A stretch of 64,000 nt of DNA from Sanguinoderma infundibulare (lineage: Eukaryota > Basidiomycota > Agaricomycetes > Polyporales > Polyporaceae), in NCBI GenBank assembly GCA_032821775.1, contig JAVLRN010000003.1, positions 2,108,001 through 2,172,000 of the forward strand. The letters are read 5' to 3'. Under the pieces are notes generated by a model that was not told the DNA's origin, ran no database searches, and saw nothing but the letters and a program-made list of their open reading frames with translations. The position numbers and the translations under genes are program-made. Positions 1-12,100 of the stretch are shown here, piece after piece (position 1 is the stretch's first letter; each line of letters opens with the position of its first letter).

Positions 1-435
1 CGGCGCCCGACTCGGGAGTTAGGCACTCACGCTCCGATTTATCACCATCGGTGCGACTGATTCTAACCTCAAGCTTCCTTCTCTTACTGATGCGCGACGT
101 TTTACAGCGAGATAGCCCTAGCAATTAGCACTCCTCGTTAGGAAAGAAGCTTCAGCCGCACGAGGCGCCAGATGGCAGATCGCTAGACCCTTCCTCACTA
201 TAATTCGAGAGGCACTTGCCACGCAAGAATCACCAGAGCACGAGGTATGTCATGATACCTACTTCAATGATAGCTCCCTGGGCGAAATCTCACGCTCCTC
301 CATGGGCAGATGTCATCGTTCCCGGCAGAGCCTCACCCGGTCTGCTTGGCCGGCGAAGGCGATAAAGTTCAGCTGTCGTCTTCCTTGGCAGGACGCGAAA
401 CACCCATCACCCTCGTAGCTTGTCAACAGCACACC
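1..435. other. Upstream region of the monooxygenase gene
   Basis: No gene is recognised here. An in-frame ATG at 310 would add 42 residues to the monooxygenase. I treat it as leader because residues from the ATG at 436 onward already look like a normal start for fungal members of this family. The rest is presumably promoter and 5' leader. No promoter element stood out. Confidence 0.4.
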
Positions 436-2658
436 ATGACCCTCGACCCCCATAGCGTCGCGTCCGACTGGCTGGTCGCCTTATCCGCCGCGCTGAGCCG
501 CGCGGAGGTCGACGCCGTCGCGCAGCTCTTCCTCCATGATGGCTGGCTGCGCGATCTCCTCGTCTTCACCTGGGACGTCCGCTCCCTCGAGGGGCGCGAG
601 AAGATCGCAGCTTATCTAGCCGACGCCCTCGCTACGGCGAATATCACAGAAGTGCGACTGAATGAGGCCCCCCACCTCGCTCCTGAAACCATCGTGATAC
701 CCCAGCTGGGAGGCGTCCAGGGCGTGGAGGTCGCGTTCACGTTCGAATGCCGTCATGGGCATGGCAGGGCGCATGCTCGCCTGCTCAAGGACGCGAGCGG
801 CAAGTACAAGGCGCTGTCGCTTCTCACCGAGCTGTCGGACCTACGTGGGCACGAGGAGCTCGGTACACTGGCATTGCGCGACGACGTCACCGGCATTCCG
901 GGCAGGAACATGCAGGAGGAGTTCAGAGATTGGGTGAAGGAGATCGAGACCAAGCCGTATGTGCTCATAGGTGTGTCCGCAGCTGCGAGGAAGTGGCTTC
1001 CCCGCTCATCCGGTGTCAAATGCAAACATCAGTGGGTGCTGGGCAAACCGGTCTTCACATGGCCGCGCGCTTGAAGCAGATGAAGATCCCTGCGCTTGTC
1101 ATCGAGCACAATGCTCGGGTCGGCGACAATTGGAGGAAGCGGTATCCTACGTTGACCCTGCATACGGTCAAAAGACATCACACCTGTAAGATTGACGGCA
1201 TTCCACCGAAAAGCCTAACTTCTGACAACGTTCGACGTTTGTCGGTGTTGGACAGTGTTATATCAGGCGTATCCAACTAACTGGCCAGAATACACGCCAC
1301 GAGACAGGATCAGCGACTGGCTCGAGCTCTATGTAACTATGCAGGACTTGGTTGTGTGGACCTCTGCGGAGATCAAGGGCCGCCCTACGTACAGCACCGA
1401 CACCAACGAGTGGGACGTCACTGTCTTCCGCGAGGGCTTCGAGGTGAAGCTGCGTCCCGCCCACATCGTCCTCGCGACCGGCACCCTGGGGGAACGTGAC
1501 ATTCCCGACGTGCCGGAGCTCGAGCGGTTCCGGGGACAGGTCCTGCACTCGCAGGACTACGCCGGCGGCGCGGTGTACGCAGGCCAACGCGCGGTGGTCA
1601 TCGGCGCAGGCAACAGCTCCATCGACGTCTGCCAGGACCTCGTCCTCAGCGGGGCCGGCTCGGTCACGATGGTCCAGCGCTCGTCGACATGCGTTATGTC
1701 GCGCGAGTACGTTGCCCGGAGGCAGCGCGCGATTTTTCCTGAAGACGTGCCGCTCGAGGTCGCAGACTTCAAGGCGGCCGCGATGCCGTTCGGGCTGCTC
1801 AAGAAGCTGAACATCGCCGACGAGCAGGCGGCGTGGGACGAGGACAAGGCGCTGCACGATAAGCTGCGCAAGGGGGGCGTGCAGCTGAACATGGGACCGG
1901 AGGGCGAGGGCCTCTATTTGCTAGTGATGGAACGTGGGGGAGGTGAGTTGCTTTCTGTTCACGGTCAGCGCGCCAACTAACGCTTCTCGGTTAGGCTACT
2001 GTGAGTTTACCGCGTGAAGACATGATTGGACGTGCACGTTTACGTGGCTTATTCAATAGGGCTCGACAAGGGAGGCGCAGACCTGATCGCAGATGGGCGC
2101 ATCAAAGTCAAGAACGGCGTGTCGCCGGAGAAGTTCACCGAGGACGGGATCGTGTTCAGCGACGGCTCTCACCTGCCCGCTGACCTTGTGATCTTTGCGT
2201 ACGTCGTTGAGATGGCACACGAGGGTACGCGTCGAATTATATATTGGTGCTAAAGTTCCACTCTTCCCCAGGACGGGATACACCAACATGCGGGAGGTTA
2301 ACAAGGAGCTATTTGGGGGAGACGTCATTGGCGTGACAGACGAAGTCTATGGCCTAGACGAGGAAGGGGAGATCAGGGGTAGCTACCGCCCATCTGGTTA
2401 TCCTGGGGTCAGTACTGTGTTGTTCCCTTCGCAATGTCCGATTGCTGATTGCGACAACATGGTCAACCAGCTGTGGTTCGCTACTGGCGATTTCTTCGTT
2501 TCTCGTGTCATGTCAAAGACCATTGTGAGTGTGGCGTCACCCTACTTGCGATAAGACTTCATCGGGCCCCCTTTCAGGCTCTCCAATTCAAGGCCATCCA
2601 GCTAGGCCTTCTCAAGCACAATGGTCGGCGAGACGGGGCGATATACAACGCGGAGTGA
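436..2658 (+). CDS. FAD/NADPH-dependent monooxygenase (flavin-containing monooxygenase-like)
   Basis: Predicted flavoprotein of 596 aa. Exons: 436-970, 1033-1185, 1256-1942, 1995-2000, 2060-2198, 2272-2407, 2471-2524, 2578-2658; the summed length is a multiple of three and the phases agree. An N-terminal segment of about 175 residues resembling the NTF2-like part of fungal homologues is followed by the FAD Rossmann motif VGAGQTGLHMAARLK. A second nucleotide-binding motif, VIGAGNSSIDVCQDL, probably binds NADPH. An FMO-type FATGYTNMRE motif and a C-terminal GLWFATGDFF segment follow. The family oxygenates small organic substrates; the substrate here cannot be told and no biosynthetic cluster surrounds it. 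Exon 4 is only 6 nt long. The start at 436 is preferred to the in-frame ATG at 310. Confidence 0.85.
1995..2000 (+). other. 6-nt microexon in the monooxygenase gene
   Basis: The six bases GCTACT sit between an AG (1993-1994) and a GTGAGT donor (2001). Joining 1942 to 1995 and 2000 to 2060 reads RGGGYWLDKGG, which matches the glycine-glycine-aromatic motif of this monooxygenase family. The 52-nt intron before it has a clear CTAAC branch point. Direct joining of 1942 to 2060 also stays in frame but loses the two aromatic residues. Confidence 0.75.
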
Positions 2659-2752
2659 CCAAACCGGGAACAACGTTCTTAGAACTAGTATTATTACTCC
2701 AATGTTGATACCCACGAGTGTACGACCTGCAGAGCAACAATAATGTGCCCAT

Positions 2753-4869
2753 CTAAAACTGAAGAGCATTATAGAGCGAATAACTGGTGTCGGAAACATG
2801 GGCGTGATAGTTCACCGGCGCCGACGCGTGGACCGCCTCCTCCTCGTCGCTCATATCAGCCCCCAGTAACGTCCGGGCGTCGTCCCCCTCAGGCTCAGCC
2901 GGGTCAACAATGAGGTCCTGCAGGATGTCCGGCAAGTCCGGGCGCTGCGCCTCCATCTCCTGTATCCACTGCTGGCTGACCATCCACCTCGCCACGCCTT
3001 TGGGAGGCAGGAAGAAGCCCTCCTTGGCCGGGCCCTCGCGGCGCACCCGCCGTCCGATGCCGCGCTTGGGCTTGAAACTCTTGTCGAGCTTGTCCTGTGT
3101 GTCCAGGATCCCGTACATGCGCAAGAGGCGGGCGCTGCGCCAGGACGGCCCCCGTGTGCGAAAGACCTGCACCGTCTCCACGCCCGCAGGGGCACCCTCG
3201 GGCGCGGGCTCCTCTCCATCGGACTCTTCGGAGGACATGCAATCGGGTTGGAGCGCGCCGTCAAAGGCGGACTGAGCGAGAGCCGGGACGTTCTTGCGTG
3301 CTTCCGTACGGTTGGCGAGCTTCTACGAGACAGGGGACGCGCGTTGTTAGCGAGACAGACAGAAGACAGGATCAGAATCGCGAACTTCCCAGACAGGGGA
3401 GTTGGGACGTTCTGGAAGGGCACTTACGGTCTTCTTCCGGTGCAGCCGCCGGGCCTTGAGGGCTTTGTGATCCTCCCGTCTCTGGATTCTCGTCGCGGTC
3501 GTCGCGTCGCCCTGTGACTTGTGCTTCTGCCGGAGCGTGGTGAAGACCTGCTCGAAGGCGGCCTCCAGTGTCTTCTTATGAAATTCCTTGTCGGGCACAT
3601 ACTTATACTTGTTCCGGTGTGCTTTGAGGTCTGTCACGATCCGCTTCTTCATCGTCGCGTTCACGGCGGACTGCTTTGTCGTCCGGTTCCAGACGAAGCG
3701 CACAGGCTCGGTCGGGCCTGGGATGATACCCTCGAAAACACTCTCGGGAAGGTCTTGACCGTGCTTGAGTTTCATCATCTTGCGGATGTGGATGCGTAAG
3801 GCGTGCTGCACACACAGTTGAGTAAGATACGAGAGGGTAGTTCTGATGCTTACGTGAATGGTAAGGCAACGCTCATCATGTCCGTTCTTCCGGCGGAGGG
3901 CACGCTCGGTAGGAGGCGTGTCTGATTCCTCCGAATCAGATTCGTAGTCGGTGTCATCCTCGAGCACGCGACGAGACCGCTTTCGGGCATTCGACTCAGG
4001 CTCAGGTGTAGCCGCAGGAGTAATCGGGGACGCCCCGTCCGACAGCGGAGTTGGCGGGCCTTGGGGAACATGGAAGGGTGGCGTATGAGCTGAGAGGGCG
4101 GGTGATGGCATCTCTTGGATAATATAAAGAGAATCCAAGACATTTGCAGACAAGGGACGGGATGAAGAGCCTTGTAGGAACTCTGCTGGGGGGTTGCGGT
4201 CGGGGATGGGAGATAGAAAAGAGTTGAGTTGTTGGGAGGGAGCGGGCTCAATGACTGGGGAAGCTGGCTCTATGCGCGCAGTTGTGGGGATAGTGTCAAT
4301 ATATGTCTGCTGGATTTCACTTGGGGGCGCCAGGTTGGGGTGCATAGAGAGGTATGTCTTGAGCATGGCTAGTTCGTCCTGCACACCGGAAAGACGTTGC
4401 TCCATCTGCGCCCGGGCCTGAGCAGCCTTGGCCTCCTGTTCGCGCTCCCAAGCAACACGACGCTTGCTCTCGGCGGTGGCGGCATTCCTGGCGCTGGCTA
4501 TGACCTGGTAGAACTGTTGAACCACCGGTGCAACATTGGGAGATGGTTTTGGAGGTGGCGGAATGACGGGAGCAGCTTCTCTTCAAAGCGCTTCAGTGTC
4601 ACGCAAGGGACATCCAAAGGACATACGCACTGCACAGGAGGAGGGGGAGGAGAAGGCGGCAGTGTTATTGCAAGCTCGAGCTCGCTACGGTGTGGAGCAC
4701 TCGGGTGTGGGACTTGGGCATGGCGGACGGTTGGAGTGGTATGCGAGGTTGATGGCGCAGTGGTGGGCAGACGTCTGCGCCTTGGCCGCTGGAGTACGAC
4801 GTGGGGGTTGAGAGCATTAGAAAGCTCGCTGGAGGACATTGGATTTCCGGGAGAACCAGACTGAGACAA
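2753..4869 (-). CDS. Unrecognised coiled-coil, low-complexity protein
   Basis: I do not recognise this protein. Model of 637 aa from four exons (complement): 4869-4631, 4580-3854, 3805-3428, 3322-2753. It starts with a Ser/Pro/Arg-rich region and a proline run, then a probable coiled coil rich in Ala, Glu, Arg and Gln (about residues 115-165). Next come an acidic Ser-rich stretch with basic KRSRR (nuclear-localisation-like) and a conserved-looking middle part with HALRIHIRKMMKLKHG and FVWNRTTKQS. The basic KALKARRLHRKK segment and an acidic tail end it. The 48-nt intron 3853-3806 is stop-free and 3n long, so the unspliced frame is also open. It shares a 156-bp promoter region with RPN11. A nuclear role is only a guess from composition. 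Confidence 0.6.
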
Positions 4870-5025
4870 CCCGGCGTCTACACTCGAGGCTTTTGCACAA
4901 CAGCGACAAACACCCCCTCCGCACGTGGTCGAGTACCCGACGCGTCAGCGACGCGCGTGCTTGCGATCTGCACAAGTCCTCTCCCTCTCTCACTATCCGT
5001 CCGCTGCCCTTTCCAATTTGCTGCA
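4870..5025. promoter_or_regulatory. Divergent promoter between the coiled-coil gene and RPN11
   Basis: Only 156 bp separate the two start codons, so the promoters must overlap. The part next to RPN11 is a pyrimidine-rich leader (about 4975-5020). I could not identify a specific transcription factor site. Confidence 0.5.
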
Positions 5026-6519
5026 ATGGAATCCGATATGGACGCTTTGATGGCCCCGGCCGCCGGCGGACACGGTGGTGGTCAAATTTCCGTACCAGAC
5101 AAGTACGTGCTTTCCGAGTTTCAGGGCCGAGGACAAGCTGAACCGACATTTACGCAGTGGCGAGGTTATTCACATCTCGTCTCTCGCTTTGTTGAAGGTG
5201 CGTTGTACAGGGTCACTACATGGTCTTTTCCCTCCATGCCTGAATTCGTTTTAGATGTTGAAGCACGGTCGTGCCGGGGTACCTATGGAAGTCATGGGCC
5301 TCATGCTTGGCGAGTTCGTGGACGAGTACACAGTGCAAGTCATCGATGTTTTTGCCATGCCTCAGTCAGGAACGACCGTGTCCGTTGAATCCGTTGACCA
5401 TGTCTTCCAACAAAAGATGGTCGATATGCTCAAGCAAACCGGGAGGTGAGTCTCATTGGTAAAGCTGCCGCAAAGACCCAGATATACCCGCGGAAACGAT
5501 TGGCCTGGACCTTTCGCTTAGACCCGGACCGTATTTTCTTCCAAAAACTCGCGCGAATTCGATGACCCCCGGTCTCCGCTGAATATAGTTCAGCGCCAGT
5601 CTTCTGGTGCAGGTAGAGCGTATCGGGTTTGGGCGAACGGTTCAATGCAATGACGCATGCAGGGCTCGCATGCTTATTCATTTCGTCGTGACCGCGTGAA
5701 TGCAAGCGAATGTGCTCACATCTTATAGGGCAGAGATGGTAGTCGGCTGGTATCATTCTCACCCCGGTTTCGGCTGTTGGCTATCAAGCGTGGATATAAA
5801 CACACAACAGGTACGTCAAATGCTTGTGCCACCAAGCCCGCACCCTAAATTCTAACGCGGTCCGAAGTCATTCGAGCAACTGGATCGCCGTGCCGTCGCA
5901 GTCGTCGTCGACCCCATCCAGTCCGTCAAGGGCAAAGTGGTGATTGACGCGTTCCGACTCATCAACCCGGCTATGGTCCTCCAGGGCCTTGAGCCGCGTC
6001 AGACGACTTCCAACATCGGTCACATCAACAAGCCTTCCATTCAGGCCCTCATCCATGGCCTCAACCGTCACTACTACTCAATTGCCGTCAACTATCGGAA
6101 GACTGAGCTCGAGCAGGCGATGCTTATGAACCTTCACAGACGGAACTGGACCGAGGGTCTCACCCTTCGCGACTTTACGGGCCACAAGGAGGCGAACGAG
6201 AAGGCAATAAAGGTACGTCCTCGCACGACCATCTTGGCGTGCGACGTCTCGCTGACCGTTATAATTGCCCGTGCCTGCCTTGCTGCCTGTATCCTGCGTC
6301 CTCGGACATCTGTCGTTCTGACGCACGCAGTCCATGCTCTCTCTCTCGGAAGCGTACAACAAGTCGGTGCAGGAGGAGTCCACCCTGACCGCGGACCAGC
6401 TCAAAACGCGGCACGTCGGGAAGCAAGACCCCAAGCGGCACCTGGAGGAAGAGGTCGAGCGTGCAATAGGGGATCAGGTGGTGCAGAACCTTGGCACTAT
6501 GCTCCTTGCAGAACTGTAA
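5026..6519 (+). CDS. RPN11: 26S proteasome lid subunit Rpn11 (JAMM deubiquitinase)
   Basis: Removes ubiquitin chains from substrates as they enter the 26S proteasome. Model of 307 aa, the normal family length, from exons 5026-5102, 5158-5197, 5255-5445, 5729-5810, 5868-6212, 6331-6519. The MPN+/JAMM zinc site is complete: the upstream Glu in EVMGLML (about residue 50) and [14 protein letters not shown] (about 109-122) with both His and the Asp. The Rpn11-specific segment [20 protein letters not shown] and the C-terminal [14 protein letters not shown] are also present. Intron 3 is 283 nt, several times the local norm. The gene converges on the mitoribosomal gene downstream. Confidence 0.97.
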
Positions 6520-7105
6520 TTGTGTATCTTTATCCCGGACTTCACCTTTTAGCTTCCCGCTCCCGATCCGTTTATTAACGTCGTTGGCATCTGGACACCC
6601 GTTCCGTCAAGAGTCCGAGCGAAGGGTCACTGGCCAGGGCCCCGAGCTGGTGCGTTGATAGGCCAACCCCTGGCGGTGGGCGCGACCGGCTTGTGGCGAT
6701 AAGCAAGATTGTTTCGGGCAGGGCCTAGTGACCTGCGCGTCTCCAATTCTGGCAGGTCGAGCGTTCGACGGAGGGTTCTACTCATTGGCCAGAAGGTCGG
6801 GGCGCGATCATAGGACGGGGCCCTGACATAAGTGCGAAGCCTTTAGCCTCTGAGCGAGATCCGCTCAAACGCCCGGACACTAATGGGGCTCACGATATCG
6901 CCTGCACGGATTTACATACAATCGAGAGAAAGCGCAGTGGTGGCGACCGGCGAACAAATCCTTGGCCATTACCTGCTTTTTTCGAGAGTCATGAGTCATG
7001 CGCGGCGGTCATGGACTGGGGTCAATGAACAGAACTTTGAGATCTATACGGACTAGGTTCGGAGTAGCGTATACAGAACCATGGCGACCGGCCCACCATT
7101 GGCCC
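6520..7105. other. Convergent intergenic region, no gene seen
   Basis: 586 bp between the 3' ends of RPN11 and the bS18m gene. It should contain both terminators. No open frame, RNA gene or repeat was recognised. Confidence 0.5.
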
Positions 7106-8349
7106 TCAGGACAGGATGTCGTTCGGGTCGTGAAGCGGCCGCTTGCTGAGCACGGGGATGATGCCCATCATCTTTGCGCGGCGGATGGCCTTGCCCATCC
7201 GGCGCTGGTTCTGCCACGTCAGATTCGTATCGCTCCGGCCCCGGATCTTGCCCATGCTGGTCACGAAGCGCGAGAGGAGTTTGGTGTTGAGACACTCTTT
7301 GCGGATGTCGATGCCCAGCTGGTGGAAGGTGTCCAAGCGGCGCGAGGTCCGTGCGTCTGGGCCGAGGGTCTTCCTCTTGGTGAAGGAGCGCGACTTGAGG
7401 TACTCAGCGCGGGAGAAGTCCTTGGGCTGGACGAACTGAAAGTAGAGGTTAGTAAGGACGAATAGGCTGGGCACGGCGAGAGGGGGCGCGATTGTCCGTG
7501 AAGAAAAGAACAGGTCCCTGGATCGGAAGCGACTGTGCAATTAGCTGGTGGGTACCCGCAGACGTCGTACCACCTTGTGGTATTTGTGAAATTAACTTCA
7601 TGGCGGACGCGCAAGATCGCCTTGAGAAGGAGGGCGAGACGCGGGGTGTCTTCGAATGAAGTCTCCCAGTAGTCAAGTCTCTCCCAGTATATGTCATACA
7701 GTCGCGCGGCGCATGTAGAAACCATCTGCACACCGTGGTGGAACAGGGGAGCAAGAATAGCTAGCCATTTCCGGCGGCATCACATCCAACGAGAAAAGCA
7801 GACTTTTCCGAAGGACCCTGGGTGTGTGCCAGGAATCCAGGGAATGGCATGGCATGATTCTGTACCAAAGCGACGAGGAAAAGATAGGGCGAGAGGATCC
7901 CGGAACATTTCTTGGGAGCGTTCCTCATGAAGGCTAATCGAATGTCGCCCGCGGGACGGGTCCATTTAAAACTCCGTGCACGTACCCGGAATGCCTTGAA
8001 CCCTTTGAGGATGGGGAAACCATTTTTTGAGGTGGTGACAGACTCTGGGCAACATGTCAATGAGCTGGGTCACTCGGAGAAGGGTAAGGCGCAAGTGAGT
8101 ACTCGTACCCGGGACGGAATCAATGATTTGGTCGTCTTGCCTGGCAGGCGACCCCGCCATCGCGGCCTGCTCGGCGGCGGTGTTGCTCATCATTTCAACG
8201 AGCCCGTGAACAACAGCTTTACGATCGTTCCCTGGCCCTGTTCGTGGTGATTGTGACCAATTATAAGACATGGAGCGCGTCGCGGCAGCGGCCACAGTGC
8301 ACGTCTGGCGACGCGTCGCCGTGCGGAAAGCATTCGCTAGTGACAACAT
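7106..8349 (-). CDS. Mitochondrial small-subunit ribosomal protein bS18m
   Basis: Structural protein of the mitochondrial small ribosomal subunit. Model of 209 aa from exons (complement) 8349-8109, 8044-7986, 7435-7106; phases 1 and 0 agree. The N-terminus MLSLANAFRTATRRQT is basic, hydroxylated and lacks acidic residues, as expected of a mitochondrial presequence. The C-terminal 100 residues carry the S18 signature, with DTFHQLGIDIRKECLNTKLL, then SMGKIRGRSDTNLTWQNQRR, then MGKAIRRAKMMGIIPVLS. Intron 2 is unusually long (7985-7436, 550 nt) and holds an open, protein-like frame. Confidence 0.88.
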
Positions 8350-9195
8350 GGGTGGTCAATCTGGGGGGTGAGGTGGGGTTAGGAAAGGTGTTGAGTGCAC
8401 GGGCATGGAAGGGGGAAGATATGTTCGGAGCGGTAAACAGACCTTTCCTAGAAGAGCGGGAGGAGACCCTGTGACCGGCGTGAGACAGCCAAGAAGTGGC
8501 AGTGATGGAGTGGGAGGGGACGACGGCCGAGGAGGAGCGCAGGTGACTGGCCAGCAGGGTCGACTGGGGCGAACTGTATTGGACGTCGAGAAGGAGGAGA
8601 GGGACGGCGAGACTCGTGCCAGAATCCGCCCGTGAGCCCTGCGTGAGCCAGACGCCACCGACGCCGCGGTGTCCCCGAGGTCCGGACCCCGGAGTCTTGC
8701 GGGAAGGACCCCAGACAGTGCACGATCCAGGGGCGTGTCTGCCGGATGTTGGATCCGAGAGGGCAGCTCGTGTGCTTGGTGCGCGACCCGTCAAGGACGA
8801 CTATCTGGGCACAGGGGCGGGGGCGTATGATAGATCCGAGCGACGAGACGGGGGTTGGAGCATCGAGGGAGCAGAAAGACAGCAGGAAATGGGGCAGATA
8901 TGGCGTGAGAGAGCTGATCAGAGCGGCGCGGGTTCAGCTAAAGGCTGGAGGGAGTTAGACGCGGGAGGGACGAGTGCTCACCGAGAAGCTGAGCCTGACG
9001 AATTCCAAGTCCCAATCTCCTCGTCGTCTCCAGGTCACCGCCGCCCATCTCGCCCTCGCTCGCTCATGTCAACCCTCAACTGAAACACTCTCTCCTCTTT
9101 TCTGCTCTTTCTGTCTCCTCCTTCACGCTCTCCGTTCCCATCCTCCACCTCCTGGTCACGACCCTCCTTCCCTTGAGCCCGCCCACGGCACCTAC
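8350..9195. promoter_or_regulatory. Divergent promoter between bS18m and RIM15, with long leader
   Basis: 846 bp. The part before 9196 is pyrimidine-rich (about 9020-9180) and in frame with RIM15 from 8974, but it reads as low-complexity Ser/Leu/Pro/His sequence and is better taken as a long 5' leader. Several short upstream ATGs lie in it, which could damp RIM15 translation (inference). Confidence 0.4.
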
Positions 9196-12100
9196 ATGTC
9201 GGACTCGGGTCTCTCTCGCCGACAACCGCCTAGCCCCCTCGTATTCTCCCCCGACACCGTCCTCAACAACTCCGTTCACATCCAACCCAGCAACAGCAGC
9301 GCCGGCCACTCTCATGGATCCGGTTCCAACACCGTTTCTATGCCTTTCGTCAGGCGACATGTCACCCGTCGTCTCAAGGCTGCAAAGGCCGAATGCGACA
9401 AGGAGCTTCAGCGTGTCACAAACTCCATAACCACCTTTTTCGAGGAGCGGCTCAGGGAAGGCGAGCTAGAGCTAGAGCGTGAGCAGCGCGAGCTCGACCG
9501 TGACCGCGATCGCGAGTCCCAACCAGGCGATATCGAGCCTCTCCGCGAGGCCTTCGTCCTCCAGCCTCAAGAGCTGCGATCCGCCCTCCAGTTCGATGAC
9601 GTGAGCTCCGATGGCGGATACGACGCCGAGCCCGAAGGCCATGGGCACAGTCGACAACGTGCGTCTCTCGACCAAGACCGTCCTAAGCAGCCTACGCTGA
9701 CCCATCGGACCTCGTCTCCCGGACTCCTTCTAGCGTCCGTTTCGTCTACCAGTCCCTCCTCACTCCGTCGACATCCCACTCTCCCCAGGGATCGTTCCGT
9801 CAACGTCGTCGCCCCCAACACTGGCACCTCCAGCCCAGCATCCGCATCCACTCCCCCGCCCGAGGCCGTCAGTCCCCGCAAGCAGAGCGACTCCGCCCGC
9901 TCGGGACAGTGGGCCGGACAAAGCTTGGCTTCGCGCCGGCTTTCCCGCACCATTCACATCCCTGTTCGCCCACCTCGCTCCGGACATAGTTCCCGTTCCA
10001 CCTCCCGTTCCCGTTCGCCGCTTCCGCGATCCAACTATGCAGACTCATCGTCCGGTCGCCGATCATCCCGCATATTAGTCGACGACCCTGTCGACCCGAT
10101 CATGACCACCCTCTACGAGATCATCGCAGTTGCGACTGACGTCCTCGACATGTCCATCAACCAGCTTACTGCAAACCCCAAGGTCTGCGAAACGCTCGTC
10201 CAGCGCGTCCAGAACATCGGTCGCGCATGGGATGAGCATCCGGACTGGCACGGCCGCAACTGGTATGTGCAAGTGCTTCTCGCCATTGCAAGTCTCAGTC
10301 GTGTCGTCGAATGGTGGGAGGCCGAGAAACAGTTTTGGAACTTCGACGACAACGACGACGAACAGGAGGAGCCGCTCACGTTTGTCATGAAACCCGCGGA
10401 AGAGGAGATCCCCGCCAACGCACCCACACCAGCGGTGCCGCCAGATCAGGATAACGCGCTCAAGCTATCCCCTGAGGACGAGAGCCGGCTACGGATGTCG
10501 CGCACCACAAGTGCGACCCGACGATCGCGAGATGAAGCCACCAAGGACCTCTCGTCATCGGCCGCGCACAAGGACTCGGACCACGCCAAGCCCTCCACGT
10601 CCAAGTTCGATGGCACCAACGAGTCTGCGCGCGTGCTCGCCACAGAGCGCCTGCGGCTTCAGGCGGAGACCGCTCAGAGTCAGAACATTGTCATGGAGCT
10701 CAGCTTGGATGGCGACCACCTCATCTGGATTAACTACGCGTGGCGCAGTGTGGTTGGGTACGTTTTTCGCCGGAACAATCTTTCGACAGCACATTGACGG
10801 GCGCACTATCTGTCTAGCACCGACCCTGAAGATTACTTCGGGACCCGCGTATCGAGGTTACTCGCTCCCGCCGACTGGCACGTCTTCCGTGATGCCACGC
10901 GCCGCCTGCAGGAGAACGACTCACGTACCATCGAAGTCAAGTTCAAGATCCGAGTAGCTGGTGGTGACGACGCTTCCTCCGCGTCCAATCTCTATCAGCA
11001 GATGGAGGGTAACGGTCTGCTCATGATCGACCGAGAAGACGGTCATTCGACGCATACTATGTGGGTCGTGAGACCTGTCGGCTCCCCTGAGGTTCTCCAG
11101 GCCCCTCCATCCATCCTCCTCGAGACAGGCGACATTGGCGACGAACCGGCATCTGCAGAGGCCGCTCAGGTCGGCTTTGGCGACCGCAGCGCGCTCGAGC
11201 CGGTGACGCCTTTCCCAGTTGCGCGTCCTATCAACACCGCTCCGATCCTGTGCCGCATTTGCGAGTGCAATGTTCCGCAGTGGTACTTCGAGAAGCACAA
11301 CGAGACGTGTAGTGAGGTGCATCGCCTGGAAGCTGAGATCGCCGAGTGCAACGAGTCGATCTCTGAGCTTCGCAGCACTATTCGGGATCTGCAAAGCGCC
11401 ATGGACCGCAGTTCACCCATGACAGTTCCGGAATATCGTGGGATGCCCATTTTCTTCCCGTCGACTTCCCCGGGTTCGTCATCCCCATTACAGCTTCTCC
11501 GTGCTCCTCTCAAGATGAAGCGGATGAGCGTCAAGAAGATGCAGCGCCAGGTTCTGGAGCAGCTCGAGGATATCCTGCAGACGTCTTCGGAGGTGTCTAT
11601 TCCAGCGCTCAAGGAGGACGAGTCCGGGGAGCCGATCGAGCGGCAGCGACTGCTCTCGCCCCCGTCGGAGCGAAAGATGTCGTTGGTGCGGCATTGGAAC
11701 AAGCCGACTATCGAGGACGCCGCGCTCACGCAGCTCATCGAGGACGCGGAGCGGGTCATGCGCCACAAGGTCGACAACGTGGTCCGCATGCAGAACACGA
11801 TCAAGTACTCCGAGAAGATTCGGCAGGAGTGGGAGGAGAAAGTCGAGCAGACTCTGCAGTCCTTCGAGGATGAGGACGACGAGAGCTCTGGCGAGGAGGA
11901 TGACCACGAAGAAGATCGTCAAGACGTTGCGGACGTGCCCGACGACGATCATTCCAGCACAACCTCGGAGTATGCGTTCGCTGGCCAGCAGTCTTCTGCT
12001 GACCCGACGCCAATTGCGTCTGCGTCTCCTATTCCCTTCAGCTCTGCTCGCGACCTTTCCTCTAGTTCGTTGGTTATGAGTTCCTCTAGCCTTCCTTCGG

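Noticed and set aside
310..435. ATG at 310 as the monooxygenase start
   Set aside because: The added 42 residues are unlike the family N-terminus, whereas MTLDPHSVASDW from 436 is typical.
8261..8794. 177-codon minus-strand frame upstream of bS18m
   Set aside because: Ser/Arg/Pro-rich without motif. It overlaps the bS18m first exon in another frame and the RIM15 promoter.
8974..9195. Extension of RIM15 upstream to 8974
   Set aside because: The extra reading is low-complexity and pyrimidine-driven; the protein has a natural start at 9196.
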